From Clostridiales bacterium (GTDB lineage: Bacteria > Bacillota > Clostridia > Christensenellales > UBA1242), in assembly GCA_003522085.1 (NCBI GenBank), contig DPGI01000001.1, positions 35,222 to 70,671 on the forward strand: DNA of 35,450 bases, read 5' to 3'. The notes under the pieces are model-generated. The model was not told the DNA's origin and ran no database searches. It worked only from the letters and a program-made list of their open reading frames with translations. The first letter of the stretch is position 1; the number at the start of each line of letters is the position of its first letter. The position numbers and the translations under genes are program-made. Below are positions 23,289-30,953 of this stretch, piece by piece.

Positions 23289-24237
23289 AATATTGCTTGT
23301 TTTTATAATAAGCCTAACAGTGGGACTAGCCCTTGCGTATCCTGTAATTTTTCTTTGCAAAAAACTTAAAGCGCAGCAAACTGTTTTGCATTATGTCGAG
23401 GCGCATTATTCAAAATCAGGCACGCCTACCATGGGCGGAATTATTTTTATTTTGGCTTCGCTTGTCGGGTGCACGTGCTTTTTGTGGAGCGATTGTTTTT
23501 ATGCGTGGATGAGCATGCTTGTGATGCTTGCGTTTGGACTGCTAGGATTTTTAGACGATTTTATAAAAGTTCATTTTCATCAAAATGAAGGGCTGAGCCC
23601 GCTTCAAAAAATAATTGGACAAACAGCCATCGCGGCATTGATAGCCGTGTTAGTTTATTTTAAAATCGGTGGCGAACTTACATTTTTTTCACTTAAATTC
23701 AATATCGGCTGGGGAATTATTCCGTTTGCTATTGTTGTAATCTTGGCGGTGGTCAATTCTGTTAATTTAACTGATGGTCTTGATGGTCTTGCCGGCGGGA
23801 CAAGCTTTGTGTATTTGCTGTTTTTTGGCGCGATTGTCGCGTTAATCGGAGAGCCACAGCAGTCCAGTCTTTCAGTCGCAGCATTTGCGGTTGCCGGCGG
23901 AGTTCTTGCCTTTTTGGCTGTCAACACGTTTCCGGCAAAAATCTTTATGGGTGACACGGGTTCGTTGGCGCTTGGCGGGTTCATTACGTGCTTGGCGTTG
24001 TTTTCTGGCAAGATTTTGTATATTCCAATTATGGGGCTGATGTTTGTGCTTTCGGCGCTGAGCGACATCATTCAAGTTGCGCATTACAAGCGCACTCACA
24101 AACGCGTATTTTTAATGGCTCCACTCCATCATCATTTCGAAAAAAAGGGGGTGCATGAAAATCGCATTGTCACAATATATATAATTGTGACAAGCCTTCT
24201 CAGTGCGGTTTGTCTTTGTTTAGAAATCGCTTTATAG
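23272..24237 (+). CDS. mraY: Phospho-N-acetylmuramoyl-pentapeptide transferase
   Basis: Integral membrane enzyme that transfers phospho-MurNAc-pentapeptide to undecaprenyl phosphate, giving lipid I. The 321-residue protein has about ten hydrophobic helices and all family motifs: KSGTPTMGG near 43, FLDDFIK near 89 (catalytic aspartates), NLTDGLDGLAGG near 163, FMGDTGSLALGG near 224, and PLHHHFE near 283. The start is GTG, 6 bases after GGAGG, within the end of murE. The murD start lies a few bases after its stop. Confidence 0.96.
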   Translation: MIISVKILLVFIISLTVGLALAYPVIFLCKKLKAQQTVLHYVEAHYSKSGTPTMGGIIFILASLVGCTCFLWSDCFYAWMSMLVMLAFGLLGFLDDFIKVHFHQNEGLSPLQKIIGQTAIAALIAVLVYFKIGGELTFFSLKFNIGWGIIPFAIVVILAVVNSVNLTDGLDGLAGGTSFVYLLFFGAIVALIGEPQQSSLSVAAFAVAGGVLAFLAVNTFPAKIFMGDTGSLALGGFITCLALFSGKILYIPIMGLMFVLSALSDIIQVAHYKRTHKRVFLMAPLHHHFEKKGVHENRIVTIYIIVTSLLSAVCLCLEIAL

Positions 24238-24247
24238 AAGGGGAATG

Positions 24248-25543
24248 ATGAAAAACTTACGCGGCAAAAGAGTTCTTGTTTATGGTATGGGAGGCAGTGG
24301 AAACAGCGCCTGCCGGTTGCTGCATAAACTTGGAGCCTGCGTAAGCGTGTTTGATGATGACAAAAAATATCGTTCGCTCTTTTGTTTTGATGAACAGCCG
24401 CTTTGTCATAAATATGACCTTGTAGTGGTGTCGCCAGGCATAAAAGTGATTGGAAACACACTTATTTCGGGATTTAGATCGAAAAAGACACAAATTATCA
24501 GTGAAATTGATTTAGGTAGTCAATTCTGCAAAGGAAAACTGATTGCAATAACCGGAACAAATGGGAAAACTACAACCTGTTCGCTTTTAGGCAAAATTTT
24601 TGAAGAAGCCGGCAAAAAAGTCGCTGTTTGTGGAAACATTGGCTTGCCGATTTCGTCAATCGCGCTTTCGACTGATAAAAAGTCGTTTGTGGTTTGTGAG
24701 ACTTCGAATTTTCAACTTGAACTTTCTTCGATTTTCTCTCCAGACATCGCCTGCGTGCTTAACATCGCGCCCGACCACATTGACAGACATGGCACATTTG
24801 AAGAATACAAGCGTATAAAAAACAGCATATTTAAAAATTTTCGCAGACAAAACAAAGCGGTTGTCAATCTTGATGATGAAATGACGATGAGCTTAGATTT
24901 GCCAAAAAATGTGGAATATTTTTCGTTAAATCCACTAAAAAAGGGCGTTTGCATCAAAAACGGATACATTTATCATGGCAAAACCAGAATTGTAGGAACA
25001 AGCGACATCTCGCTTTTAGGCGACAAAAATATGTCTAATGTTATGGCGGCGGTCACGATTGCGCTGCTTTGCAAAATAAAAACGAAATACATCAGATATG
25101 CACTTATGCGCTTTTCGCCACCTGCACACAGACTGCAATTTGTGGGTGAGTTTAGTGGCGTGAGATATATCAACGATTCAAAGGCTACAAACATCGCGTG
25201 CGTGGATATGGCAATCGAAAGTTTGAATGTAAAAAATTTGGTGCTGATGCTTGGCGGGCAAAACAAAGATTTGGATTTTTCACTATTCTTTGCAAGGCAT
25301 AGCGACATAAAGCAGCTCATCTGTTTTGGGCAGGCGGGCGAGCAAATTGCAGAAAGCGCCAAAGCATATGGATACGAGCCACACGTGTTTGACTCTCTTA
25401 AGAGCGCAACAAAATTTGCTAAGGAAAATGCGCAAAGGGGAGACACTGTGCTGCTGTCTCCGGGGTGCACAAGTTTTGATGAATTCTCTTCATATGCCGT
25501 GAGAGGACAAATTTTTATGGAACTGGTGAAAGGTGAAAGTTAA
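24248..25543 (+). CDS. murD: UDP-N-acetylmuramoylalanine--D-glutamate ligase
   Basis: Adds D-Glu to UDP-MurNAc-L-Ala. The 431-residue protein has the N-terminal Rossmann segment VLVYGMGGSGNSACRLL, SPGI near 61, the ATP site ITGTNGKTTTCSLL near 100, ETSNFQLE near 147 (family ExSSFQL), NIAPDHIDRHG near 169, and INDSKATN near 309 in the C-terminal domain. Two consecutive ATGs exist; 24248 is preferred because GGGG is about 5 bases upstream, against 1-2 for 24245. Its end overlaps ftsW by 11 bases. Confidence 0.95.
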   Translation: MKNLRGKRVLVYGMGGSGNSACRLLHKLGACVSVFDDDKKYRSLFCFDEQPLCHKYDLVVVSPGIKVIGNTLISGFRSKKTQIISEIDLGSQFCKGKLIAITGTNGKTTTCSLLGKIFEEAGKKVAVCGNIGLPISSIALSTDKKSFVVCETSNFQLELSSIFSPDIACVLNIAPDHIDRHGTFEEYKRIKNSIFKNFRRQNKAVVNLDDEMTMSLDLPKNVEYFSLNPLKKGVCIKNGYIYHGKTRIVGTSDISLLGDKNMSNVMAAVTIALLCKIKTKYIRYALMRFSPPAHRLQFVGEFSGVRYINDSKATNIACVDMAIESLNVKNLVLMLGGQNKDLDFSLFFARHSDIKQLICFGQAGEQIAESAKAYGYEPHVFDSLKSATKFAKENAQRGDTVLLSPGCTSFDEFSSYAVRGQIFMELVKGES

Positions 25544-26669
25544 ACGCACTTGTATTTTTGTAGGTATTGTTGTGCTGGGGTTGGTGGCTTTTGGTGCCAT
25601 GATGGTTTATTCTGCAAGCAGTTATTCCGCAGCCTATCATTACAACAATCCATATTTTTTCCTTTACAAACAGATTTTTGGTATCGTGCTGGGGCTAGCG
25701 TGCATGCTGGGGTTAACCTTCTTTGATTATCACAAACTCAAAAAGTTTAAGTGGGTGTTTGTTATTGTTACATGGGTTATGCTTGCTCTGGTCTTCATTC
25801 CGGGCATCGGAACAGAAAGCTATGGCGCAAAAAGATGGCTTTCGATTTTTGGAGTTTCAATTCAGCCGTCAGAAGTGGCAAAATTCAGTTTAGTTATATT
25901 TTTGGCGGCATATCTTAGCGATAATTACGAAAAAATTAAATCGTTCAAGACGTTGATCGTTCCGCTTTTGGTCGCGGCAAGTTTTTGCGCGCTTGTGATT
26001 TTAGAGCCTTCAATGTCAGTCACAATGTGCCTGGGATTTGTGACGCTGTTTATGTTGATAGCGGGCGGAATAAGCAAAAAGCATACAATAATGTTTTCAG
26101 TTCCGGCGGCTGCGGCCGTTCCACTTTTAATCGCTCTCGAGCCATATCGATTAAAGCGATTGTTTGCTTTCATCAATCCTTGGGCATCGCCACAAGGGGA
26201 AGGCTTTCAACTCATTCAGTCACTTTATTCGTTAGGGTCAGGTGGTTGGTTTGGCGTGGGGCTGTTTAACTCAAGACAAAAGTATTTGTTTCTGCCATTT
26301 GCAGAGTCAGATTTTATTTTTTCTGTGATAGGAGAAGAAATCGGACTTGTCGGGTGCATTTTGCTTATGAGCGCGTTTGCCGTGCTTGTGTGGCTGCTGA
26401 TAAAAATAGCACTCAACGCTCCTGACAGATTTGGTGCGCTCTTAGCGGGCGGGATCGCGTTTATCATCGGTATTCAAGCACTGCTTAACATTGCGGTCGT
26501 GACAGGTTCAATTCCACCTACAGGGCTGCCGCTTCCGTTTATTTCGAGCGGCGGAACGAGTGTTATGATGTTTATGGCAGGCATCGGCATCTGCCTAAAC
26601 GTGGCAAGACAAAGTAAAGGAAAGCCAGAAAGCAGCAAACCATTTAAGTTCAAAAAAAGCAGGGTGTAG
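25533..26669 (+). CDS. ftsW: FtsW/RodA/SpoVE family peptidoglycan glycosyltransferase
   Basis: A SEDS-family polytopic membrane protein that polymerises glycan strands at the septum. The 378-residue protein has about ten helices and the motifs YGAKRWL near 92 with IQPSEVAKF, GEGFQLIQSLYSLGSGG near 228, FAESDFIFSVIGEE near 258, and TGLPLPFISSGGTS near 330. Division rather than elongation (RodA) or cortex (SpoVE) is inferred from the cluster. The start is GTG inside the end of murD with only a weak site GGTGAAAG. The stop codon itself lies in the loop of the terminator hairpin at 26652-26685. No murG follows, unlike most related clusters. Confidence 0.9.
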   Translation: MKVKRTCIFVGIVVLGLVAFGAMMVYSASSYSAAYHYNNPYFFLYKQIFGIVLGLACMLGLTFFDYHKLKKFKWVFVIVTWVMLALVFIPGIGTESYGAKRWLSIFGVSIQPSEVAKFSLVIFLAAYLSDNYEKIKSFKTLIVPLLVAASFCALVILEPSMSVTMCLGFVTLFMLIAGGISKKHTIMFSVPAAAAVPLLIALEPYRLKRLFAFINPWASPQGEGFQLIQSLYSLGSGGWFGVGLFNSRQKYLFLPFAESDFIFSVIGEEIGLVGCILLMSAFAVLVWLLIKIALNAPDRFGALLAGGIAFIIGIQALLNIAVVTGSIPPTGLPLPFISSGGTSVMMFMAGIGICLNVARQSKGKPESSKPFKFKKSRV

Positions 26670-26685
26670 TCGCCTTGCTTTTTTT
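26652..26685 (+). terminator. Terminator overlapping the ftsW stop codon
   Basis: A 13-bp stem (26652-26664 with 26673-26685, one G-U pair) ending in seven Ts. The loop TGTAGTCG holds the ftsW TAG, so the 5' arm is coding sequence. Confidence 0.85.
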
Positions 26686-26694
26686 GTTTGAATG

Positions 26695-26722
26695 TTGACT
26701 TAAATGTGTCTTGTATGATAAA
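26695..26722 (+). promoter_or_regulatory. Possible promoter of the accessory P-loop gene
   Basis: TTGACT (26695-26700), 16 bases, GATAAA (26717-26722), 10 bases after the ftsW terminator. Confidence 0.4.
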
Positions 26723-26796
26723 GTTGTATAAAGAGAGAAACTTGATTTTTATGTTGTGCGACAAAACAATTTTATAGCGCGAAACAGGGGGTAACA

Positions 26797-27375
26797 TTGA
26801 AAATTTTGATTTGTGGTGTGCCAAAATCCGGAAAAACGACTTTGTGTAAACAAATAGGAAAAGAATTTTCGTCTTTTAATATTATAAGTGGCGAGGCATT
26901 AAGAAATGGTTTTCAAAAAATGGATTCGATACATTATAAAGAATGGGGGGATAAGTATAGCAAACAAAGAGAAGAAGATTTTCCTACATTTCTAAAAGAA
27001 TTTACTGAATGGAACGAATTTTTTACTGGCAATAATACGATACTGGATTTAGCAATATTAAATCTTAAAGATATTGCGAAAGTCACAAGTGCAAATGATA
27101 AAATTATTTGCCTTGGTTTTGGTGGGAAAGATGAAAAAGAAATGTTTGATATAATTAGGAGTTATGAGCATAAGCAAGACTACACCGCTGATATGTCAAA
27201 TGAAGATTTGATGAAACTATGGGGCAATATAGCGCAAGAAGATAAAAACAATATAGATTTTTGTGACAAAAATAAAATATCTTACTACGACACTAGTTTT
27301 GATAGAGAGATTGTTTTTGAAAAGATATTAAAAGATTTAAGCATGTTAAAAAAAATTAAAATAAACAGAAAATAA
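26797..27375 (+). CDS. P-loop nucleotide kinase-like protein
   Basis: A 192-residue cytoplasmic protein opening ILICGVPKSGKTTLCKQIG, a clear Walker A. It continues with SGEALRNGF, as in small-molecule kinases where this region binds the substrate, and the strand DKIICLGFGG. No further subfamily could be assigned; the substrate is unknown. The start is TTG, 6 bases after AGGGGG. The gene is more AT-rich than ftsW and murA and sits in the insertion between them, with its own likely promoter. An acquired accessory gene is the simplest reading. Confidence 0.7.
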   Translation: MKILICGVPKSGKTTLCKQIGKEFSSFNIISGEALRNGFQKMDSIHYKEWGDKYSKQREEDFPTFLKEFTEWNEFFTGNNTILDLAILNLKDIAKVTSANDKIICLGFGGKDEKEMFDIIRSYEHKQDYTADMSNEDLMKLWGNIAQEDKNNIDFCDKNKISYYDTSFDREIVFEKILKDLSMLKKIKINRK

Positions 27376-27458
27376 GTTTATGAAGACTTTTTACAAAGTT
27401 TTCAAAGATTTTATGGCTGCTAAGTCGCAACTGCAAATTACAAGCAAAAGGGGAAATA

Positions 27459-27905
27459 ATGGACATTAAAATTTTGAATGAAATAGTAGGAGATCGTATA
27501 AATTTAAAATTCGTAAATCTTGTTCCGGCTGTCCCAGAAAAGCAATTTGTCGATTGCTGCAACTATGACATATATTTAAAGGATAGCACAAAAATCGGCG
27601 AAATCAGTGCAAAATTAGGAACAAACGAATTTACATTTTATATCGGAAATGTTGGCTATTCGATAGACGAGCAATATCGCGGGTATGGTTATGCCGTTGA
27701 AGCAGTGAAGTTGATAAAAAAACTTTTTAAAGAAAACGGCTTTAAAAGAATTGTCATAACGCAGGTTCCAGAAAACAAGGCATCAAAACGCGTTTGTGAA
27801 AAATTAGGGGCACGATTTTTAGGCGTTTATGTTGTGCCATTAAATCATCTTAGAAGAGTAAAATATGGCGAAGAATTTATGAACATTTGGGAGCTGGACA
27901 TTTAG
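27459..27905 (+). CDS. GNAT family N-acetyltransferase
   Basis: A 148-residue acetyltransferase-type protein. The acetyl-CoA pyrophosphate loop is seen in IDEQYRGYGYAVEAVKL near residues 69-85 (R/QxxGxG/A), preceded by the usual beta strand NVGYSI, and followed by ENKASKRVCEKLGARFLG, the conserved NxxSxxxxEKLGF element of RimJ/RimL-like enzymes. Protein or small-molecule acetylation cannot be told apart. AAAGGGGA lies 6 bases before the ATG. It follows the P-loop gene after 83 bases on the same strand and ends at a strong bidirectional terminator. Confidence 0.85.
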   Translation: MDIKILNEIVGDRINLKFVNLVPAVPEKQFVDCCNYDIYLKDSTKIGEISAKLGTNEFTFYIGNVGYSIDEQYRGYGYAVEAVKLIKKLFKENGFKRIVITQVPENKASKRVCEKLGARFLGVYVVPLNHLRRVKYGEEFMNIWELDI

Positions 27906-27939
27906 TTTGTATTTTTAAAAAATTAAAATATAGGCACAA

Positions 27940-27967
27940 AAAAGCTCACTCATTAGAGTGAGCTTTT
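27940..27967. terminator. Bidirectional terminator between the GNAT gene and the membrane orphan
   Basis: A perfect 12-bp stem (27940-27951 with 27956-27967) with loop ATTA, T runs on both strands. It ends 3 bases from the stop of the leftward gene. Confidence 0.9.
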
Positions 27968-27970
27968 GTT

Positions 27971-28672
27971 TTACATTTCAGGGTAGTCAGAGTTTTCGGA
28001 TGGTTTCGGAACGCCGTTTATTGCCGCTTCAGTAACAAAATCACAATATTCGTCCAAATATTCATATTCGTTAATCATATTTTCGTGTTTGTCTTGTTCG
28101 TTTGCCTTTTCTTCTTCAGTGGCATTTTTTTCGTCAAAATTGACCGCGTCAAACAATCTATCACGTGCTATGTCTTCAAATTGGTCATACGCATCGCAGA
28201 TTACTGAACTTGCGTCAAGGGCGATATCATCAACGCTTGAATATTGCTCATCAATGAATTGAACGCGCTCGCGAGCAGGAATGCGGAGTATGCTTTTAAT
28301 TCTTTTTGCGCTTGCGAAGTTTTTAATGGAATGAACTAAACCGGGCAATGCGATTATTGCGGCTGCTGCTGCAGTGAAAAGTGGACGTTTTTGAAAATAT
28401 GTAAATAAGCCAGCAACAGCGCCTGCGGCTACGCCAGATGAGGCAAGAGTGACAAGTCCGCAGATGATTCTGGTTTTAAGTATTCTTTTAAGTGAATATT
28501 CAGCCTTTTCGTGTCCAGCAACAAGCAATAGCCCTGTGGCCTCAGGAGTTTTCAAGTTTGTTATGTCTAAATTGTCATCGTCTAAATCGATGGCGATGTC
28601 AACAAGCACGTCTTGCTCTTTTTGGCTTTTGTTATAAAATTCCATTTCTTTTGTGTCTTTTCTGTTTTCCAT
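27971..28672 (-). CDS. Membrane protein of unknown function
   Basis: A 233-residue protein I do not recognise. An acidic N-terminal 65 residues with IDLDDDNLDITNL precede two hydrophobic, Ala/Gly-rich helices (about 68-92 and 94-113), followed by a charged, mainly helical C-terminal domain (about 120-233) that is strongly acidic near the end (EKNATEEEKANEQDKHEN). Both termini are probably cytoplasmic. There is no good Shine-Dalgarno sequence, and a promoter -10 lies just 6 bases upstream of the ATG, so the transcript is probably leaderless. It reads against its neighbours within the ftsW-murA insertion. Confidence 0.65.
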   Translation of the reverse strand: MENRKDTKEMEFYNKSQKEQDVLVDIAIDLDDDNLDITNLKTPEATGLLLVAGHEKAEYSLKRILKTRIICGLVTLASSGVAAGAVAGLFTYFQKRPLFTAAAAAIIALPGLVHSIKNFASAKRIKSILRIPARERVQFIDEQYSSVDDIALDASSVICDAYDQFEDIARDRLFDAVNFDEKNATEEEKANEQDKHENMINEYEYLDEYCDFVTEAAINGVPKPSENSDYPEM

Positions 28673-28678
28673 GTTAAT

Positions 28679-28707
28679 ATTCTACCACTTTATGCTGCGC
28701 TCGTCAA
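28679..28707 (-). promoter_or_regulatory. Promoter giving a leaderless transcript for the membrane orphan
   Basis: Minus strand TTGACG (28707-28702), 17 bases, TAGAAT (28684-28679), then 6 bases to the ATG at 28672. Transcription is expected to begin at or beside the A of the start codon. Confidence 0.65.
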
Positions 28708-28787
28708 TACCTAAAATGTAACTATGGGGACAAAACAATCATACAATTAATTGTGAGTGTAAATCTTTTTACAAAAGAGGAAATGAT

Positions 28788-30047
28788 ATGAGTAAGTTGT
28801 TGATTCAAGGTGGAAAAAAACTTTCCGGCTCTTTTGATGTTCCTGCGGCAAAAAATGCCTATTTGCCAATTTTGGCGGCAAGCATTTTAAGTGAAGAAAA
28901 AGTTGTTTTACATAATTATCCAGGTTTTGCTGACACAGAAAATATGTGCAACATTCTTTCGTCAATAGGAGTCAAAATTGAAAGACAAGATGATTGCTTG
29001 ATTGTTGATCCGTCTTCGCTTTTTTCGTGGAGTATAGAAAGTGAACTGGCAAGCCAGGTTCGCTCGTCTATTTTTATGCTTGGCGCGCTGCTTGCGAAAG
29101 AGCGCAAGGCAAAAGTGGCATATCCTGGTGGTTGTGAAATAGGAGTGAGACCTATTGACATTCATCTTTCAGGCTTTCGCAAAATGGGTGTTAAGGTTGA
29201 AGAAAAACACGGATATATTTATTGCGACGCCTCAAGCATTCATTCGGCGTTTTTGACACTTGATTTTCCAAGCGTTGGAGCGACCGAAAGTTTGATGATG
29301 GCGGCGTGTCTTTGCGACGGAGAGACTCGAATTTTAAACGCGGCGAAAGAGCCTGAGATAGTAGATTTGCAAAACTTTTTAAATGCGATGGGGGCGGAGG
29401 TTCATGGCGCGGGAAGCAGCGAAATTGTGATTTATGGCGTCAAAAAGTTGCATGGCTGCGAATATGATCCAATAAAAGACCGCATCATTGCTGGCACTTA
29501 TATGATTGCAACCGCTATGTGCGGCGGTGATGTGCTGATAAATGGCGTTAAAGGCGCAAATTTACAGGCGCTTATTGATAAATTAGACAAAACTGCTTGC
29601 TTAATTGATGTAAAAAATGATAAAATTAGGGTGACTAGAGGAGACTGCCGTTTAGGGTGCTTAGGCAAAATTGAAACGTCGGTTTACCCAGGACTTCCAA
29701 CCGATTTGCAGGCGCAACTTTTGGCTCTTGCCACCATCAGCGAAGGAACAAGCATAATTGTTGAAAACGTGTTTGAATCGCGCTTTAAACATGTTCCGGA
29801 ACTTATTAAAATGGGGGCGGACGTACACGTATGCGACCGCGTGGCAGTTGTTCGAGGTTGCAACGCTCTTTACGGAGCGTCAGTTTGCGGAATGGAACTT
29901 CGCGGAACGGCATCGCTTGTCTTGGCTGGACTGGTTGCAGAAGGTTATACAACCGTTTCGGGCGTTAAGCACGTAGATCGCGGTTACAACAAAATTGAAA
30001 CCGATCTCGCTTTGCTAGGAGCCGACGTAAAAAGGATTGACGATTGA
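28788..30047 (+). CDS. murA: UDP-N-acetylglucosamine 1-carboxyvinyltransferase
   Basis: First committed step of peptidoglycan synthesis: transfer of enolpyruvate from PEP to UDP-GlcNAc. The 419-residue product has KNAYLPILAASIL near 21-33, SSIFMLGALLA near 90, PGGCEIGVRPIDIHL near 108-122 with the catalytic cysteine (the fosfomycin target), PTDLQAQ near 303, and FESRFKHVPEL near 327. GAGGAA lies just ahead of the ATG. No clear sigma-A promoter was found upstream. It forms an overlapping pair with ftsQ (TTGA). Confidence 0.96.
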   Translation: MSKLLIQGGKKLSGSFDVPAAKNAYLPILAASILSEEKVVLHNYPGFADTENMCNILSSIGVKIERQDDCLIVDPSSLFSWSIESELASQVRSSIFMLGALLAKERKAKVAYPGGCEIGVRPIDIHLSGFRKMGVKVEEKHGYIYCDASSIHSAFLTLDFPSVGATESLMMAACLCDGETRILNAAKEPEIVDLQNFLNAMGAEVHGAGSSEIVIYGVKKLHGCEYDPIKDRIIAGTYMIATAMCGGDVLINGVKGANLQALIDKLDKTACLIDVKNDKIRVTRGDCRLGCLGKIETSVYPGLPTDLQAQLLALATISEGTSIIVENVFESRFKHVPELIKMGADVHVCDRVAVVRGCNALYGASVCGMELRGTASLVLAGLVAEGYTTVSGVKHVDRGYNKIETDLALLGADVKRIDD

Positions 30048-30868
30048 AGAAAAAATGGATCATCGCACTGAGTGTCATAGGACTTGTTGTCATCACTATT
30101 GTGATTTTGTCTTTTACGCTTTTCACCGTTCAGCAAATTTCAATCGACTATCGGACAAGCCTTCAACACGAATACAATGACGAACAGATAATATCAGATT
30201 CAAAATTGCCAAAAGGCAAGAATATAATTTTTCTTAAAAAACAACCTTATATAGACAATATAGAAAAGGCATATCCTTATTTAGAAGTTATAAATATAGA
30301 AACATCTTTCCCATCAAAACTTACAATTCATGTGCGCGAAAGACAGCCATTTTATGCGGTTAAAAGCGAAAACGGATATTTTCTTGTTGACCCAACCATG
30401 AAGGTTCTTGAAGAAGTAGAAATATTCGATTCTACTCAGACCAACCCAATTTTGCTTCCGTTCACAATAGGCGGAACAGTCGGCGAAAAACTTGACTTAG
30501 CATATTTAGGTGACTTTTATGATGCAATTCTTCTTAATTCAAAAACTCGCGAAGACGGGCTTGCAAACTTTAAACAAATTGAATATTTTGAAAGCGAAAA
30601 CGAAGTTTATCACAACAGTGAAACGGGGTTGAAACTTACGCTGCATTCGGGCAGAGTTGTATATTTGCACAACGCTGCATATGGACTTGCATACAAGCTA
30701 AACAAATTTTATGCGGTTGAAAATTCGCTTTATAAACTGGCAGACAAGCTGACGACCGACCAAATTCAAAACAGCGAAATTCACATAAATAATTATTTAG
30801 GTTCAACCTATGATGAAAGCGACAGCTATTTCTATTTAGTCTACAATGGCGAAAGAATAACATTGTGA
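30044..30868 (+). CDS. ftsQ: Cell division protein FtsQ/DivIB
   Basis: A bitopic septal protein that stabilises the division complex outside the membrane. The 274-residue protein has a short basic cytoplasmic N-terminus, one transmembrane helix (residues ~5-27), a POTRA domain (~30-100) ending in YPYLEVINIETSFPSKLTIHVRERQP, the classic FtsQ junction, and a beta domain with LKLTLHSGRVVYL. It starts with TTG, overlapping the murA stop as TTGA, with AAAGGA upstream. Position between murA and ftsA is as in other Bacillota. Confidence 0.9.
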   Translation: MKKKWIIALSVIGLVVITIVILSFTLFTVQQISIDYRTSLQHEYNDEQIISDSKLPKGKNIIFLKKQPYIDNIEKAYPYLEVINIETSFPSKLTIHVRERQPFYAVKSENGYFLVDPTMKVLEEVEIFDSTQTNPILLPFTIGGTVGEKLDLAYLGDFYDAILLNSKTREDGLANFKQIEYFESENEVYHNSETGLKLTLHSGRVVYLHNAAYGLAYKLNKFYAVENSLYKLADKLTTDQIQNSEIHINNYLGSTYDESDSYFYLVYNGERITL

Positions 30869-30905
30869 ATACTCATGCAAAAAAATAAATATTTATAAAA
30901 AACCA

Positions 30906-30934
30906 TTGACAAATCTTGGCAAAACGTTTACAAT
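30906..30934 (+). promoter_or_regulatory. Sigma-A promoter of ftsA
   Basis: TTGACA (30906-30911), 17 bases, TACAAT (30929-30934). Transcription would start near 30941, leaving a leader of about 13 bases that still holds AAGGTGA. Confidence 0.8.
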
Positions 30935-30953
30935 AAAGGAGAAAAGGTGAGAA

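Noticed and set aside
27380..27469. 29-codon frame between the P-loop and GNAT genes
   Set aside because: No ribosome binding site, overlaps the GNAT start, and no recognisable sequence.
28740..28747. CATACAAT upstream of murA, matching the -10 of mother-cell SigE promoters
   Set aside because: No matching -35 element at the right distance; a chance match is likely in AT-rich DNA.
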